Positions 33,876 through 41,675 of a stretch of DNA of 64,000 bases are shown here, piece after piece (position 1 is the first letter of the stretch; each line of letters starts with the position of its first letter). The notes under the pieces were generated by a model. The model had not been told where the DNA came from. It did not search any database and was given only the letters and a program-made list of their open reading frames with translations. This stretch comes from an uncultured Subdoligranulum sp. (lineage in GTDB: Bacteria; Bacillota; Clostridia; Oscillospirales; Ruminococcaceae). Made by a program: the position numbers and the translations under genes. Location: NCBI GenBank assembly GCA_945830575.1, contig CALZZE010000002.1, positions 103,219 to 167,218 of the forward strand, read 5' to 3'.

Positions 33876-35657
33876 ATGAAGATCATTGACAAATTCGGCG
33901 TGGTGTCGGAGTGCCCCAAGGAGGAGGAACTGCACGTACTGCGTCACACGGCGGCGCACATCATGGCGCAGGCCATCAAGCGGCTGTACCCGCAGGCGGA
34001 CTTTGCCTTCGGCCCCGCCACCGAGAACGGCTTTTACTATGACGTGGATCTGGGCGACACCAAGCTCACCGACGAGGATCTGGCGGCCATCGAGAAGGAG
34101 ATGAAGAAGATCTGCAAAGAAAATCTTCCCATCAAGCCGTTCATTCTGCCCCGGGCCGAGGCGGTCAAGCTGATGGAGGAGCGTCAGGAGAGCTACAAGA
34201 TCGAGCACATGGCCGATCTGGCGGACGAGACCGAGTTCAGCTTTTTCCAGCAGGGCGAGTACGTGGACATGTGCCTTGGCCCCCATCTGACCTACACCAA
34301 AACGCTGAAGAGCTTCAAGATCACCCAGCAGTCCGGCGCGTACTGGAAGAACGACAGCGAGAACAAAATGCTGACCCGCATCAACGGCGTGGCCTTCCGC
34401 AGTCAGGAGGAGCTGGACGCCTGGGAGAAGCAGCAGCAGGAGGCACGTGAGCGCGACCACCGCAAGATCGGCAAGGAGATGCGTCTGTTCATGACGGACG
34501 ATCTGGTGGGCCGCGGCCTGCCCATGTACCTGCCCAACGGCTACACCATCTGGCAGCAGCTGGAGGATTATATCAAGGAGAAGGAGCGCGCCCGGGGCTA
34601 TCTGCACGTGATGACCCCCTGCGTGGGCACGGTGAACCTGTACCGCACCTCCGGCCACTGGGACCATTACCGGGAAAACATGTTCCCCATGATGGAGGTG
34701 GACGGCGAGGAGTACGTGCTGCGTCCCATGAACTGCCCCCATCACATGATGATCTACGCCAACCGTCCCCACAGCTACCGTCAGCTGCCCATCCGCATCG
34801 GTGAGATCGCCCATGACTTCCGCTACGAGTCCAGCGGCACGCTGAAAGGCATCGAGCGCGGCCGGCACTTCTGCCAGAACGACGCCCACCTGTTCGTGAC
34901 GCCGGAGCAGATCAAGTCTGAGGTGGCCGACGTGTGCAGCCTGATTTTTGAGGTGTACAAGGATTTTGGCATCACCGATTACCGCTGCGTGCTGTCGCTG
35001 CGCGACCCGGCGGACAAGAAGAAGTACCATGACGACGACGCCATGTGGAACCACGCCGAGGAGGCCCTGCGGGAGGTGCTCACCGAGCTGGGCATCGACT
35101 TCACCGAGGAGATCGGCGAGGCGGCGTTCTACGGCCCCAAGCTGGACGTGAATGTGCGTCCTGCGGTGGGCGCCGAGTACACGCTGTCCACCTGCCAGCT
35201 GGACTTCTGCCTGCCCGCCAAGTTCAAGCTGACCTATATCGACAAGGACGGCACCGAAAAGACCCCCGTGGTGCTGCACCGCGCCATTCTTGGCTCTCTG
35301 GACCGTTTCATGGCTTACCTCATCGAGGAGACCAAGGGCCGGTTCCCCACCTGGCTGGCTCCCACGCAGGTGAAGGTGCTGCCGGTGAGCGAAAAGACGC
35401 TGGACTACGCCGCCGGCGTTGCCAACGCGCTGAAGGCCGCCGGCATCCGTGCGGTGCTGGACGAGAGCAACGAGAAGATCGGCTACAAGATCCGTCAGGC
35501 CCAGCAGGTGGATCGTGTGCCCTATATGCTGGTGCTGGGCGCCAAGGAGGCCGAGGCCGGCACGCTGAGCGTGCGTGACCGCAAGGGCGACACCACCGAG
35601 ACCACGCTGGACGCCTTCCTTGCCAAGGTCACCGGCGAGATCAAGGCCCGCGGCTGA
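33876..35657 (+). CDS. thrS: Threonyl-tRNA synthetase (no TGS domain)
   Basis: 593 aa. AAAGGAG 8 nt before the ATG at 33876. Begins directly with the editing domain (HTAAHIMAQA, HxxxH, about 20-29; later MCLGPH), without the usual N-terminal TGS domain of about 60 aa. Class II core: motif 1 region, RPMNCPHHMMIY with the zinc Cys, motif 2 in IAHDFRYE...GRHFCQNDAHLF, motif 3 near HRAILGSLDRFM; anticodon-binding domain at the C-terminus. Note RGRHFCQND in place of the more common RVRGFTQDD. Controlled by the T-box upstream. Confidence 0.95.
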   Translation: MKIIDKFGVVSECPKEEELHVLRHTAAHIMAQAIKRLYPQADFAFGPATENGFYYDVDLGDTKLTDEDLAAIEKEMKKICKENLPIKPFILPRAEAVKLMEERQESYKIEHMADLADETEFSFFQQGEYVDMCLGPHLTYTKTLKSFKITQQSGAYWKNDSENKMLTRINGVAFRSQEELDAWEKQQQEARERDHRKIGKEMRLFMTDDLVGRGLPMYLPNGYTIWQQLEDYIKEKERARGYLHVMTPCVGTVNLYRTSGHWDHYRENMFPMMEVDGEEYVLRPMNCPHHMMIYANRPHSYRQLPIRIGEIAHDFRYESSGTLKGIERGRHFCQNDAHLFVTPEQIKSEVADVCSLIFEVYKDFGITDYRCVLSLRDPADKKKYHDDDAMWNHAEEALREVLTELGIDFTEEIGEAAFYGPKLDVNVRPAVGAEYTLSTCQLDFCLPAKFKLTYIDKDGTEKTPVVLHRAILGSLDRFMAYLIEETKGRFPTWLAPTQVKVLPVSEKTLDYAAGVANALKAAGIRAVLDESNEKIGYKIRQAQQVDRVPYMLVLGAKEAEAGTLSVRDRKGDTTETTLDAFLAKVTGEIKARG

Positions 35658-35710
35658 GGCTTTGCTGCCCGGTCCGCACAAAAAATTTGCAGCGCGGAGC
35701 CAAAACCCGG

Positions 35711-35769
35711 TTGACAACCGCCCCGCGGCCTGTTATAATAGTAAGGCTGTACAGCGTATAGCCTTACTA
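35711..35769 (+). promoter_or_regulatory. Promoter and leader hairpin of tRNA-Lys
   Basis: TTGACA (35711-35716), 17 nt and TATAAT (35734-35739): perfect consensus. Immediately downstream TAGTAAGGCT (35739-35748) pairs perfectly with AGCCTTACTA (35760-35769), ending 3 nt before the tRNA. Confidence 0.88.
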
Positions 35770-35772
35770 TGT

Positions 35773-35848
35773 GTGCCCGTAGCTCAGATGGTAGAGCAAC
35801 TGACTTTTAATCAGTGGGCCTGGGGTTCGAATCCCCACGGGCGCACCA
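35773..35848 (+). tRNA. tRNA-Lys (anticodon TTT)
   Basis: 76 nt including encoded CCA. Acceptor GTGCCCG pairs with CGGGCGC (one G-U). D-arm AGCTCAGATGGTAGAGC, anticodon arm ACTGA-CTTTTAA-TCAGT, T-arm TGGGG-TTCGAAT-CCCCA. A prophage integrase gene follows at once, so the 3' end is the probable attachment site. Confidence 0.97.
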
Positions 35849-35850
35849 AA

Positions 35851-35900
35851 GAAACCGCATTGCAACGCCTGATTTTGGCGAGCAGTGCGGTTTCTTTTTT
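35851..35900 (+). terminator. Terminator after tRNA-Lys
   Basis: GAAACCGCA (35851-35859) pairs with TGCGGTTTC (35886-35894), inner stem CGCC/GGCG, then TTTTTT. On the minus strand AAAAAAGAAACC precedes it, so it may also end the integrase transcript. Confidence 0.85.
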
Positions 35901-35903
35901 ACA

Positions 35904-36989
35904 TTATGCGAGTTTGACTACTTTTTGACTACTTTTCATCTCAGAACGGATGTTGAGGTATTCGTCCAGCTTGTCTGAAACGGCAATGGAATCCTCTGTT
36001 ACCAGATGCGTGTAGATGTCCGCTGTCATCTGAATGGAGCTGTGCCCCATCAGCTTTTGAGCGGTGCGAAGGTCTACACCAGCTCGGTACAGCGTGGTAG
36101 CGTATGTGTGGCGCAGCATGTGAGCGTGGACAGAGAAGGGGACAAGCTGCTTCACATGAGTGTTCCACATCTTTGTGTAGGCGGAGCGGGTCATCTCAGA
36201 ACCATCGGCGGCGGGGACAATATAAATACCCATGCGGGGCGTCTGCGCCAGAATATCCTGCATCTTCTGTGGCACCGGTACGGTGCGGTGTGCCGCTTTA
36301 GTTTTTAGTTCGTGGTTTGTGTCCTGCTGGTTGCTCAGGAAGGTCACGGCTTGATTCACGGTCAATTTCCCGTCAAGGATGTCGGCCCATCGAAGCCCAA
36401 GCGCTTCTTCTTTCCGCAGGCCGCAGTACAGGCACAGGCCGCAGAATGCACGGGCGCGAGGTTCGGTCACGTTCTGCATCAGCAGTGCGGCTTCATCATC
36501 GGTCAGGTACTTTTTCTTTTCCGGTCTGGCGTGCTTTGTCTGCTTGATGCCATCTGTCGGGTCGTTCAGCACAAGCCCGTTGAGGCGTGCCGTCTGGAAC
36601 ATCTGCCGCATGGTCAGCAATACTTTGTGCTGCAGGCTGTCCGACATTTCCGACACACCGGACATGACCGCCCGCACGTGCACCGGCTTCACGTCCCGCA
36701 GCTCCATCCGGCCCAGATAGGACATGATGTGCAGGTTGTAGGCATCCCGGTACATCCGCACGGTGGATGCCCGCAGGCCCTGTTTGTAGCTTTCCATCCA
36801 GACTTTTGCCCACTCCCCCACCAGCGTGTGGTCTCCGACGGTAAGGCCCTGACTGTCCTCGTTTCGGACAGCGTCCTCGGCGGCGTTCAGCTCCGCCAGC
36901 GTCTTGCCGTATACGATTCGCACCTTGCCGTTGGACAGCGTGATTTTGCGCTGGTAGCGGCCATCCTTGCGCTTTTTCAATTTTGCCAT
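35904..36989 (-). CDS. int: Tyrosine site-specific integrase
   Basis: 361 aa from the ATG at 36989 (GGAGGTG 8 nt upstream). Order: AP2-like arm-binding N-terminus (MAKLKKRKDGRYQRKITL), core-binding SAM-like domain (about 65-150), catalytic domain with Arg in YCGLRKEEALGL (about 192), HMLRHTYATTLYRAG (HxxR, about 297), H in LMGHSSIQMTADIYTH and the nucleophile Tyr in that stretch. Integrates the phage into the adjacent tRNA-Lys gene. Confidence 0.95.
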   Translation of the reverse strand: MAKLKKRKDGRYQRKITLSNGKVRIVYGKTLAELNAAEDAVRNEDSQGLTVGDHTLVGEWAKVWMESYKQGLRASTVRMYRDAYNLHIMSYLGRMELRDVKPVHVRAVMSGVSEMSDSLQHKVLLTMRQMFQTARLNGLVLNDPTDGIKQTKHARPEKKKYLTDDEAALLMQNVTEPRARAFCGLCLYCGLRKEEALGLRWADILDGKLTVNQAVTFLSNQQDTNHELKTKAAHRTVPVPQKMQDILAQTPRMGIYIVPAADGSEMTRSAYTKMWNTHVKQLVPFSVHAHMLRHTYATTLYRAGVDLRTAQKLMGHSSIQMTADIYTHLVTEDSIAVSDKLDEYLNIRSEMKSSQKVVKLA

Positions 36990-37020
36990 AAAAAATACAC
37001 CTCCGAAAAATGGGTATGAC

Positions 37021-37132
37021 TTGCAAAGCCTGCCCGGAGGTGGTACAATTACAGATGGTTGGTCGTGTAATTGCCCTTCGGGCAAGCCGATCTATTCAAA
37101 ACGCTCTCGGTTGCCGCCGGGGGCGTTTTTTT
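37021..37132 (+). ncRNA. Candidate small RNA upstream of the integrase, with promoter
   Basis: TTGCAA (37021-37026), 17 nt and TACAAT (37044-37049) would start an RNA near 37056. It contains a hairpin at 37071-37085 and ends in a strong terminator (ACGCTCTCGG 37101-37110 with CCGGGGGCGT 37117-37126, then eight Ts). About 77 nt, divergent from int. A 26-codon ORF from 37055 is possible but has no good ribosome-binding site. The rest of 37133-37224 shows nothing. Confidence 0.5.
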
Positions 37133-37224
37133 TGAATGTTTTCCGGAGCGGAAAGGGGTCACGCACGACCGTCATTGCAATCCGCCCGGCTGGCTGTTCC
37201 CTGTGTAGTTACGAGATTCAGATT

Positions 37225-37989
37225 TCAGCACCTGGAACATTTTGTAAAGCCGAGAGAAATCGCATAGTCAAGGGTTACTTCGATCGGGTTTTCCATGTTG
37301 CTGCAGCTGGACCGGCTGTGATATTTCGTCCCGCCGTTTGTTGGAATCCAGACCATCACCGCCGTTTCTTCCGCCGCGGCCTGCACCGTAGGGGCCGGCG
37401 TGGGCTCTGGTGTGGGTTCAGGCGTGGGCTCTGGCGTCGGTGCCGGGGTGGGCTCTGGCGTGGGAGCGGCGGTCGGTTTCGCGCTGGGAGTCGGCGTCGG
37501 TTCCGGGGTGGCCGTGCTTGCAATCGCGGATGGCTCTGCGGAAGGCTGAATTTGCCCAGGGTCCTTTGCCCCACCGGTTGCGGCGGAAAATATCACGAGA
37601 AGTATCCACGCTGCGCCGATCACGGCAGCTCTGGCCTTTTTGCTCAAATTAACCTTGTCGGTTTTCCAGAACCAGTACGAAAGGAAAAACGGCCACAGCA
37701 TCAAAATGAGCATCCACTGCAATGCGGCGAAAAGGCAGCCGCCGTTTTTTCCGCCGTTGTTTCCGGCTTTTGGCGTAGAATGACTGGATTTTCTGGAAGA
37801 AGATCCGCCCACGTTTTCGGAATAGGAAATTCCCGTTCCCGGTATGCCAACAGATGCCGTTTTTCGCCCCATCGAGCTTACCGTATATCTGGCCCCCTTG
37901 CCGCCAAATGACACGCTCGCACTTTTCTTTCCGAGGTTCAGCTTGATGCCAGGCGCTATTTTGACACTTTTTCTAAAACGAAAGCCCAT
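37225..37989 (-). CDS. DUF4236 membrane protein with Pro-Thr repeats
   Basis: 254 aa; ATG at 37989 (a GTG 9 nt upstream is less likely). N-terminal DUF4236 domain ([18 protein letters not shown], with [13 protein letters not shown] at about 52-64). Two membrane helices (about 86-107 and 122-140), then a Pro/Thr/Ala/Glu repeat spacer (about 165-205) and a C-terminal cysteine motif ([10 protein letters not shown]...FTKCSRC) of the type seen in secreted or surface proteins. Accessory gene in the integrase-repressor interval of the prophage. Function unknown. Confidence 0.8.
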   Translation of the reverse strand: MGFRFRKSVKIAPGIKLNLGKKSASVSFGGKGARYTVSSMGRKTASVGIPGTGISYSENVGGSSSRKSSHSTPKAGNNGGKNGGCLFAALQWMLILMLWPFFLSYWFWKTDKVNLSKKARAAVIGAAWILLVIFSAATGGAKDPGQIQPSAEPSAIASTATPEPTPTPSAKPTAAPTPEPTPAPTPEPTPEPTPEPTPAPTVQAAAEETAVMVWIPTNGGTKYHSRSSCSNMENPIEVTLDYAISLGFTKCSRC

Positions 37990-38039
37990 AACGACCACTT
38001 TCCTGTCTTTTTCTGTTTGTATTCCTAAGCCTTTCTTCT

Positions 38040-38513
38040 TTATCCGGCGAGGCTGGGATGAATGTACAAATCTGCTGCGTAATCGCCCAGTTCTATATCC
38101 ACAATCGATCCGTCGGCAACACCCTGGATCACTGCATCATCAAGCGTAAAGCTGACCACCTTTGACTCGCTTCCACTTGTCATGTCTGCGACCGCCCAGT
38201 ATTGGATTTCGTCAAAGGCATCGCCGCCCTGATTTTGAATGATATCCGCAACATTCATATAATTCTGGTCGATCGTCAAAGCGTTGGTCAGGCTGGGGCT
38301 GATTTTTGCTTTGACAACGAGCACCTTTTTGCCGTCCAGATCATTTTCGTTCCAGCTTAAGAGTTCTCCATGCTGAACGGAATGGGCATCTTCTGTTTGC
38401 GATGCAGAAGATGCAGAATCGCCTGCCGCGGACGATGATGAAGCGGATGACCCGCAGGCCGACATGGACACCGCGAGAAGGGCTGACAAGATAAATACAA
38501 TGTACTTTTTCAT
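38040..38513 (-). CDS. Putative prophage-encoded lipoprotein
   Basis: 157 aa. Signal MKKYIVFILSALLAVSMSAC with Cys 20 in the lipobox, then a Ser-rich tether, then a beta-rich domain (LDGKKVLVVKAKISPSLTN, and VVSFTLDDAVIQG). AGGAAAG upstream of the ATG. Sits between the DUF4236 gene and a truncated immA. Surface lipoproteins in this place may exclude other phages, but this is only suggested by position. Confidence 0.78.
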   Translation of the reverse strand: MKKYIVFILSALLAVSMSACGSSASSSSAAGDSASSASQTEDAHSVQHGELLSWNENDLDGKKVLVVKAKISPSLTNALTIDQNYMNVADIIQNQGGDAFDEIQYWAVADMTSGSESKVVSFTLDDAVIQGVADGSIVDIELGDYAADLYIHPSLAG

Positions 38514-38534
38514 AGATTTTCACCTTTCCTCATT

Positions 38535-38747
38535 TTATAAATTGTTGAAGTCCATTCCCCTGCACTCAGTCCAATATCGTAGAGCTGCTTTGACGTACCC
38601 CTCATCAAAATCGAAGTATTCCGCCAGCTGCCATGGTTCCGTATAACCGGATCGTATGGCAGCTTCAATTTTATCTGGAGGAAGGTACTTCTCATAGGAT
38701 GCGGCCAGAGCCTTATGCTCCGCCTGCCCGGCGGGGCTGTTACTTAT
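38535..38747 (-). pseudogene. Remnant of an ImmA/IrrE-family metallopeptidase gene
   Basis: An open frame ends at 38535 and reads QAEHKALAASYEKYLPPDKI, then TEPWQLAEYFDFDEGYVKAA and LRYWTECRGMDFNNL. It resembles the C-terminal third of phage ImmA proteins (E-x-A-x(6)-Y ... LAE-F-V-x-AL-YW). No HExxH zinc motif and no ATG/GTG start are present; the upstream part is replaced by the HIRAN gene, whose stop codon lies at 38740. ImmA normally cleaves the repressor encoded just upstream. Confidence 0.6.
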
Positions 38748-39483
38748 TTTTCCGATATCCGATGAGAGATAAAATCAAAATAATTGCGAAAACAGCAAGA
38801 AATCCCCATGAGTGCAATATCAAACTTAATACCGCACTAAAGGCGGAGATAACGATGGGTATGCGCAAGAGCTTTCTGTTTTTGTATTTTTGTTCACAAG
38901 TAAGTTCAACCTTTTGAGCGTAATGTGGAACTGCCTCATTGCGTTGTGCACGATTTTCGGACCGATGATTAAATTCTGGCTGCGCCTGTTGTTCCTGCGT
39001 GCTATTATTTATAGAAACTAACTTTTTCGGCATCTTCGTATAGATTTCAACAATGGCCCAATAATTCGATTCGCCTTTTATCAAATCATATATCTGATTA
39101 CCGTCATCGTCTGTTTCCTCTTCAACAATTTTGTATTTCCCTCCGCCAATATCGATAGAGATATTCAAAAAATTCTCACTGGACATCAATTTTTTTACTC
39201 GTGACGTAGAGCCTTTTTTGATATAGCCAATGGGTACACCATCAGCCTCCACACGGATTGCATTTTTATCATATTTGTTATCTGGCTCTGGAATCAAGAT
39301 ACATTTTTGTGGATTAAAATAAAACTCATAGATTTTTTCATCTGTCATCCCATCCTCAATCAGTTCTCTTTCTGTGCTGTCATAGGATGCGTTATCTTTA
39401 CTAAGTGACAGAATATTCTCTTGATAATAATTCGTTCCAGCAACATGAAATCGGTCAGTCTTGACATCATAATCCTGTGTCAT
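38740..39483 (-). CDS. HIRAN-like domain protein with C-terminal membrane helices
   Basis: 247 aa; ATG at 39483 with GAGGG 8 nt upstream; an ATG at 39498 overlapping the repressor stop is the alternative. HIRAN-like segment at about 10-90: RFHVAGTNYYQENI and EPDNKYDKNAIRVEADGVPIGYI. The middle is polar; two hydrophobic helices follow near the end (LLRIPIVISAFSAVLSLIL and FLAVFAIILILSLIG). HIRAN domains bind DNA ends in helicase fusions; a membrane-tethered form beside a phage repressor is unusual. AT-richer than its neighbours, suggesting separate acquisition. Confidence 0.7.
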   Translation of the reverse strand: MTQDYDVKTDRFHVAGTNYYQENILSLSKDNASYDSTERELIEDGMTDEKIYEFYFNPQKCILIPEPDNKYDKNAIRVEADGVPIGYIKKGSTSRVKKLMSSENFLNISIDIGGGKYKIVEEETDDDGNQIYDLIKGESNYWAIVEIYTKMPKKLVSINNSTQEQQAQPEFNHRSENRAQRNEAVPHYAQKVELTCEQKYKNRKLLRIPIVISAFSAVLSLILHSWGFLAVFAIILILSLIGYRKNK

Positions 39484-39494
39484 AGCGTTTTCCC

Positions 39495-40124
39495 TCACAT
39501 GCCACGGCAGAGGCCGACGGCTTTTCCTTCGATTTTGACTTCGTTCATCTCCTCACCAATCTTGATGATGGATTGGTAGGCGGGATTCTCTGGGCGCAGT
39601 TCGATATAATTGGAGTAAAGGTAAACATGCTTCAGCGTGGCCTCGTTGTCGATTCGGACTGCGGCTATTTCTCCGTTCTCGACCATAGGCTGTATATGAA
39701 TGGCGACCAGATCGCCGTCCTTGATGGAAGGCTCCATGCTGTCTCCTTTGCACAGAAGCGCGAAGTCGCTGCGCCACTGGGATGGAACGCTGACAACACC
39801 TTCCACATTTTGTTCGGCTGTGATGGGTTGCCCGCAGGCGATGCGGCCGACCAGCGGGACTCTGGCCATATCGGGCATTGGAATGAACCCGTCTGGGACA
39901 TACTCTTCGTTTTGTGTGTAAAGTTCTTCCCTGCCCATGAGAACCAGCGGAGAAACTTGAAGAACATCCGAGAGAGCAGCTAAATTATCTCTCCGAATAT
40001 TCTTCACTTCTCCTCGTTCCCACTTGGCAACGATACTTTTTCCTACACCACAAGCGCTTGCGACCTGATCCAGAGTTAAACCAAGTTCAGCTCTCCTCGC
40101 CCTGATAACATCCTGTAGTTCCAT
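39495..40124 (-). CDS. CI-like phage repressor (HTH + S24 peptidase)
   Basis: 209 aa from the ATG at 40124 (AGGAG 8 nt upstream). HTH_3 domain LTLDQVASACGVGKSIVAKWERG (about 17-39), cleavage site Cys-Gly in GRIACGQP (about 93), catalytic Ser in CKGDSMEPSIKDGD (about 126) and Lys in EIAAVRIDNEATLK (about 155-168). Maintains lysogeny; self-cleaves on RecA activation. Divergent from a Cro-like gene across an operator region with repeated GTGTC half-sites. Confidence 0.93.
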   Translation of the reverse strand: MELQDVIRARRAELGLTLDQVASACGVGKSIVAKWERGEVKNIRRDNLAALSDVLQVSPLVLMGREELYTQNEEYVPDGFIPMPDMARVPLVGRIACGQPITAEQNVEGVVSVPSQWRSDFALLCKGDSMEPSIKDGDLVAIHIQPMVENGEIAAVRIDNEATLKHVYLYSNYIELRPENPAYQSIIKIGEEMNEVKIEGKAVGLCRGM

Positions 40125-40146
40125 GTGCATCACTCCTGACAAGGCT

Positions 40147-40175
40147 ATTATACCAAGAATGTGTCATAAATGCAA
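40147..40175 (-). promoter_or_regulatory. Repressor promoter (PRM-like)
   Basis: Minus strand TTGCAT (40170-40175), 17 nt, TATAAT (40147-40152). A GTGTCATAAATG operator half lies in the spacer. Confidence 0.82.
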
Positions 40176-40265
40176 CATTTTTAGAAATTATTTTTTTATT
40201 TTGTGTCATTTATGGGTTGACACTCTCAAAATGTTGTGATAAGATGATTGTGTCATTAAAGACAC
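40161..40265. promoter_or_regulatory. Lysogeny operators
   Basis: Repeated GTGTCATWWA: GTGTCATAAATG (40161-40172), GTGTC-N11-GACAC (40203-40223), and the perfect dyad GTGTCATTAAAGACAC (40250-40265). They overlap the repressor promoter, the early promoter and the early transcription start, as expected for a lambda-like switch. Confidence 0.75.
40217..40245 (+). promoter_or_regulatory. Early promoter (PR-like)
   Basis: TTGACA (40217-40222), 17 nt, TAAGAT (40240-40245); the start point falls in the operator 40250-40265. Confidence 0.85.
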
Positions 40266-40280
40266 AAGGAGGTGAAACAG

Positions 40281-40493
40281 TTGAACAGCGATAAATTGCT
40301 TGGGAAAATCAAAGAGTGCCGTTTTACTCTTGGCGAACTTGCCTCGGCTTCTGGCATGAGTCTTTCATCTTTGCGCCGCAAAATTGAAGGAAAGACAGAA
40401 TTCACCAGGGATGAAATGCAGAAGTTGTCCGAGTTACTTCATCTCTCTGATAGCGAGTTCCTCTCTATATTTTTCTTCAAAAGTGTCATATAA
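40281..40493 (+). CDS. Cro/C1-like HTH protein
   Basis: 70 aa. Start taken at TTG 40281, 8 nt behind AAGGAGG; GTG 40272 would sit on the ribosome-binding site. HTH stretch FTLGELASASGMSLSSLRRKIEGK. First gene of the early transcript and the natural Cro counterpart of the repressor. Its 3' end overlaps a further operator-like dyad. Confidence 0.8.
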   Translation: MNSDKLLGKIKECRFTLGELASASGMSLSSLRRKIEGKTEFTRDEMQKLSELLHLSDSEFLSIFFFKSVI

Positions 40494-40525
40494 GACACAC
40501 CCCCCCCCGTGTCCACCGTGGACAC
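40484..40525. promoter_or_regulatory. Extra operator dyad, poly-C tract and second palindrome
   Basis: GTGTCATATAAGACAC (40484-40499) is a near copy of the operator at 40250. It is followed by eight Cs and the palindrome GTGTCCAC-C-GTGGACAC (40509-40525), which again starts with GTGTC. No T-run follows, so these look like protein-binding sites rather than a terminator. Confidence 0.6.
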
Positions 40526-40554
40526 GCCGGAATAAAATAACCACGTAAAGGAGA

Positions 40555-40914
40555 ATGAATCATGACCAATGCCATAGTTTGGACTTTGAACAAAAGGAGG
40601 CGAGAATAACGGGAAGGTATTTTAGTACAGAGCCTGGACAGTTTGAGGTTGTATCCTGGTATGCAGATAATGAGATGTATCGTGTAGAGATAACGTTTTC
40701 TGTCTCCGGTGACGAGTGGATTGAATTTCAAAAGTCACAGTTATTCCGGGACTTAAAGGCTTATGTTCGCGCTCATAATCAACAAATTCAAGATATGAGT
40801 AAACAGCGCCATGACCGGAAATGCACAACGGAAAATAAAGTCAATTTTTATTCGGCGGTTTTCCGGATATGCGAGAAAATCATGGATTTTATCGAAACAA
40901 GGAGGTTCCAATGA
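40555..40914 (+). CDS. Phage hypothetical protein with uncertain start
   Basis: 119 aa from ATG 40555, but AAAGGAG there is only 1-2 nt from this ATG and 8 nt from ATG 40562 in another frame, which encodes a 15-aa peptide ending at 40609. A second SD, AAAAGGAGG, precedes ATA 40606 in this frame, which would give about 102 aa starting ITGRYFSTEPGQFEVVSWY. The body is beta then helical (LFRDLKAYVRAHNQQ). No family recognised. Confidence 0.55.
   Translation: MNHDQCHSLDFEQKEARITGRYFSTEPGQFEVVSWYADNEMYRVEITFSVSGDEWIEFQKSQLFRDLKAYVRAHNQQIQDMSKQRHDRKCTTENKVNFYSAVFRICEKIMDFIETRRFQ
40562..40609 (+). CDS. Possible 15-aa leader peptide
   Basis: MTNAIVWTLNKRRRE, optimally placed behind AAAGGAG. It ends in TAA overlapping the ATA that could start the larger frame, with AAAAGGAGG inside its last codons, so translational coupling is plausible. 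Confidence 0.35.
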   Translation: MTNAIVWTLNKRRRE

Positions 40915-41675
40915 CTGACATTCAAATCTTCAACAATCCCCAGTTCGGCGAGGTTCGCGCCGTGACCATCGACAATGAGCCGTGGTTCGTTGGCAAGGAC
41001 GTGGCCGAGAGGCTTGGGTACAAGAATACAAAGGATGCGATCCTCAAACATGTCGATGACGAAGACAAAAGAGATGGGGTCGCAATTCGCGACCCCATCG
41101 GAAGAAACCAGAACCCCACCATCATCAACGAATCCGGCCTGTACAGCCTGGTGCTGTCCAGCAAGCTGCCTACAGCCAAGGCATTCCGGCGCTGGATCAC
41201 GTCCGAGGTCATCCCCAGCATCCGCAAAAACGGCGGGTACATCCATGGTCAGGATAGGATGACCGATGCCGAACTGCTCTCCCGTGCGCTGCTGGTGGCA
41301 CAGCGTCAGATCGAAAGCCGCGACCGACAGCTTGAGGAGATGCAGCCAAAGGCGCTGTTTGCCGATGCGGTCAGCGCAAGCAAGAGCAGCATCCTCATCG
41401 GTGAGCTTGCCAAGCTGCTGCGGCAGAACGGCGTGGACATGGGCCAGAACCGCCTGTTTGACTGGATGCGGGATAACGGCTATCTCATCCGGCGGGACGC
41501 CACAGACCGCAATATGCCCACCCAGCGCAGCATGGATTTGGGGCTGTTCGAGGTGAAGGAAACCACCATCACCCACAGCGACGGGCACATCACCGTCAAC
41601 AAAACAGCCAAGGTCACCGGCAAAGGCCAGCAGTATTTCATCAATCTGTTTCTGAAGAAGGAGAAAGCCTCATGA
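40911..41675 (+). CDS. Phage antirepressor (BRO-N / KilA-C)
   Basis: 254 aa; ATG 40911 with AAGGAGG 5 nt upstream. N-terminal BRO domain (about 1-105: VRAVTIDNEPWFVGKDVAERLGY, ESGLYSLVLSSKLPTAKAFRRW, ITSEVIPSIRKNGGY). C-terminal ANT/KilA-C domain (about 150-250: SILIGELAKLLRQNGVDMGQNRLFDWMRDNGYLIR cut here in parts, then QRSMDLGLFEV). Expected to counteract the repressor or alter early regulation. GC-richer than the upstream gene. Confidence 0.92.
   Translation: MTDIQIFNNPQFGEVRAVTIDNEPWFVGKDVAERLGYKNTKDAILKHVDDEDKRDGVAIRDPIGRNQNPTIINESGLYSLVLSSKLPTAKAFRRWITSEVIPSIRKNGGYIHGQDRMTDAELLSRALLVAQRQIESRDRQLEEMQPKALFADAVSASKSSILIGELAKLLRQNGVDMGQNRLFDWMRDNGYLIRRDATDRNMPTQRSMDLGLFEVKETTITHSDGHITVNKTAKVTGKGQQYFINLFLKKEKAS

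Noticed and set aside
37380..37520. Tandem GGCGTGGGCTCTGG-type repeat, possible CRISPR
   Set aside because: It codes the Pro-Thr-Glu/Ala repeat of the DUF4236 protein; no spacers of constant length and no cas genes.
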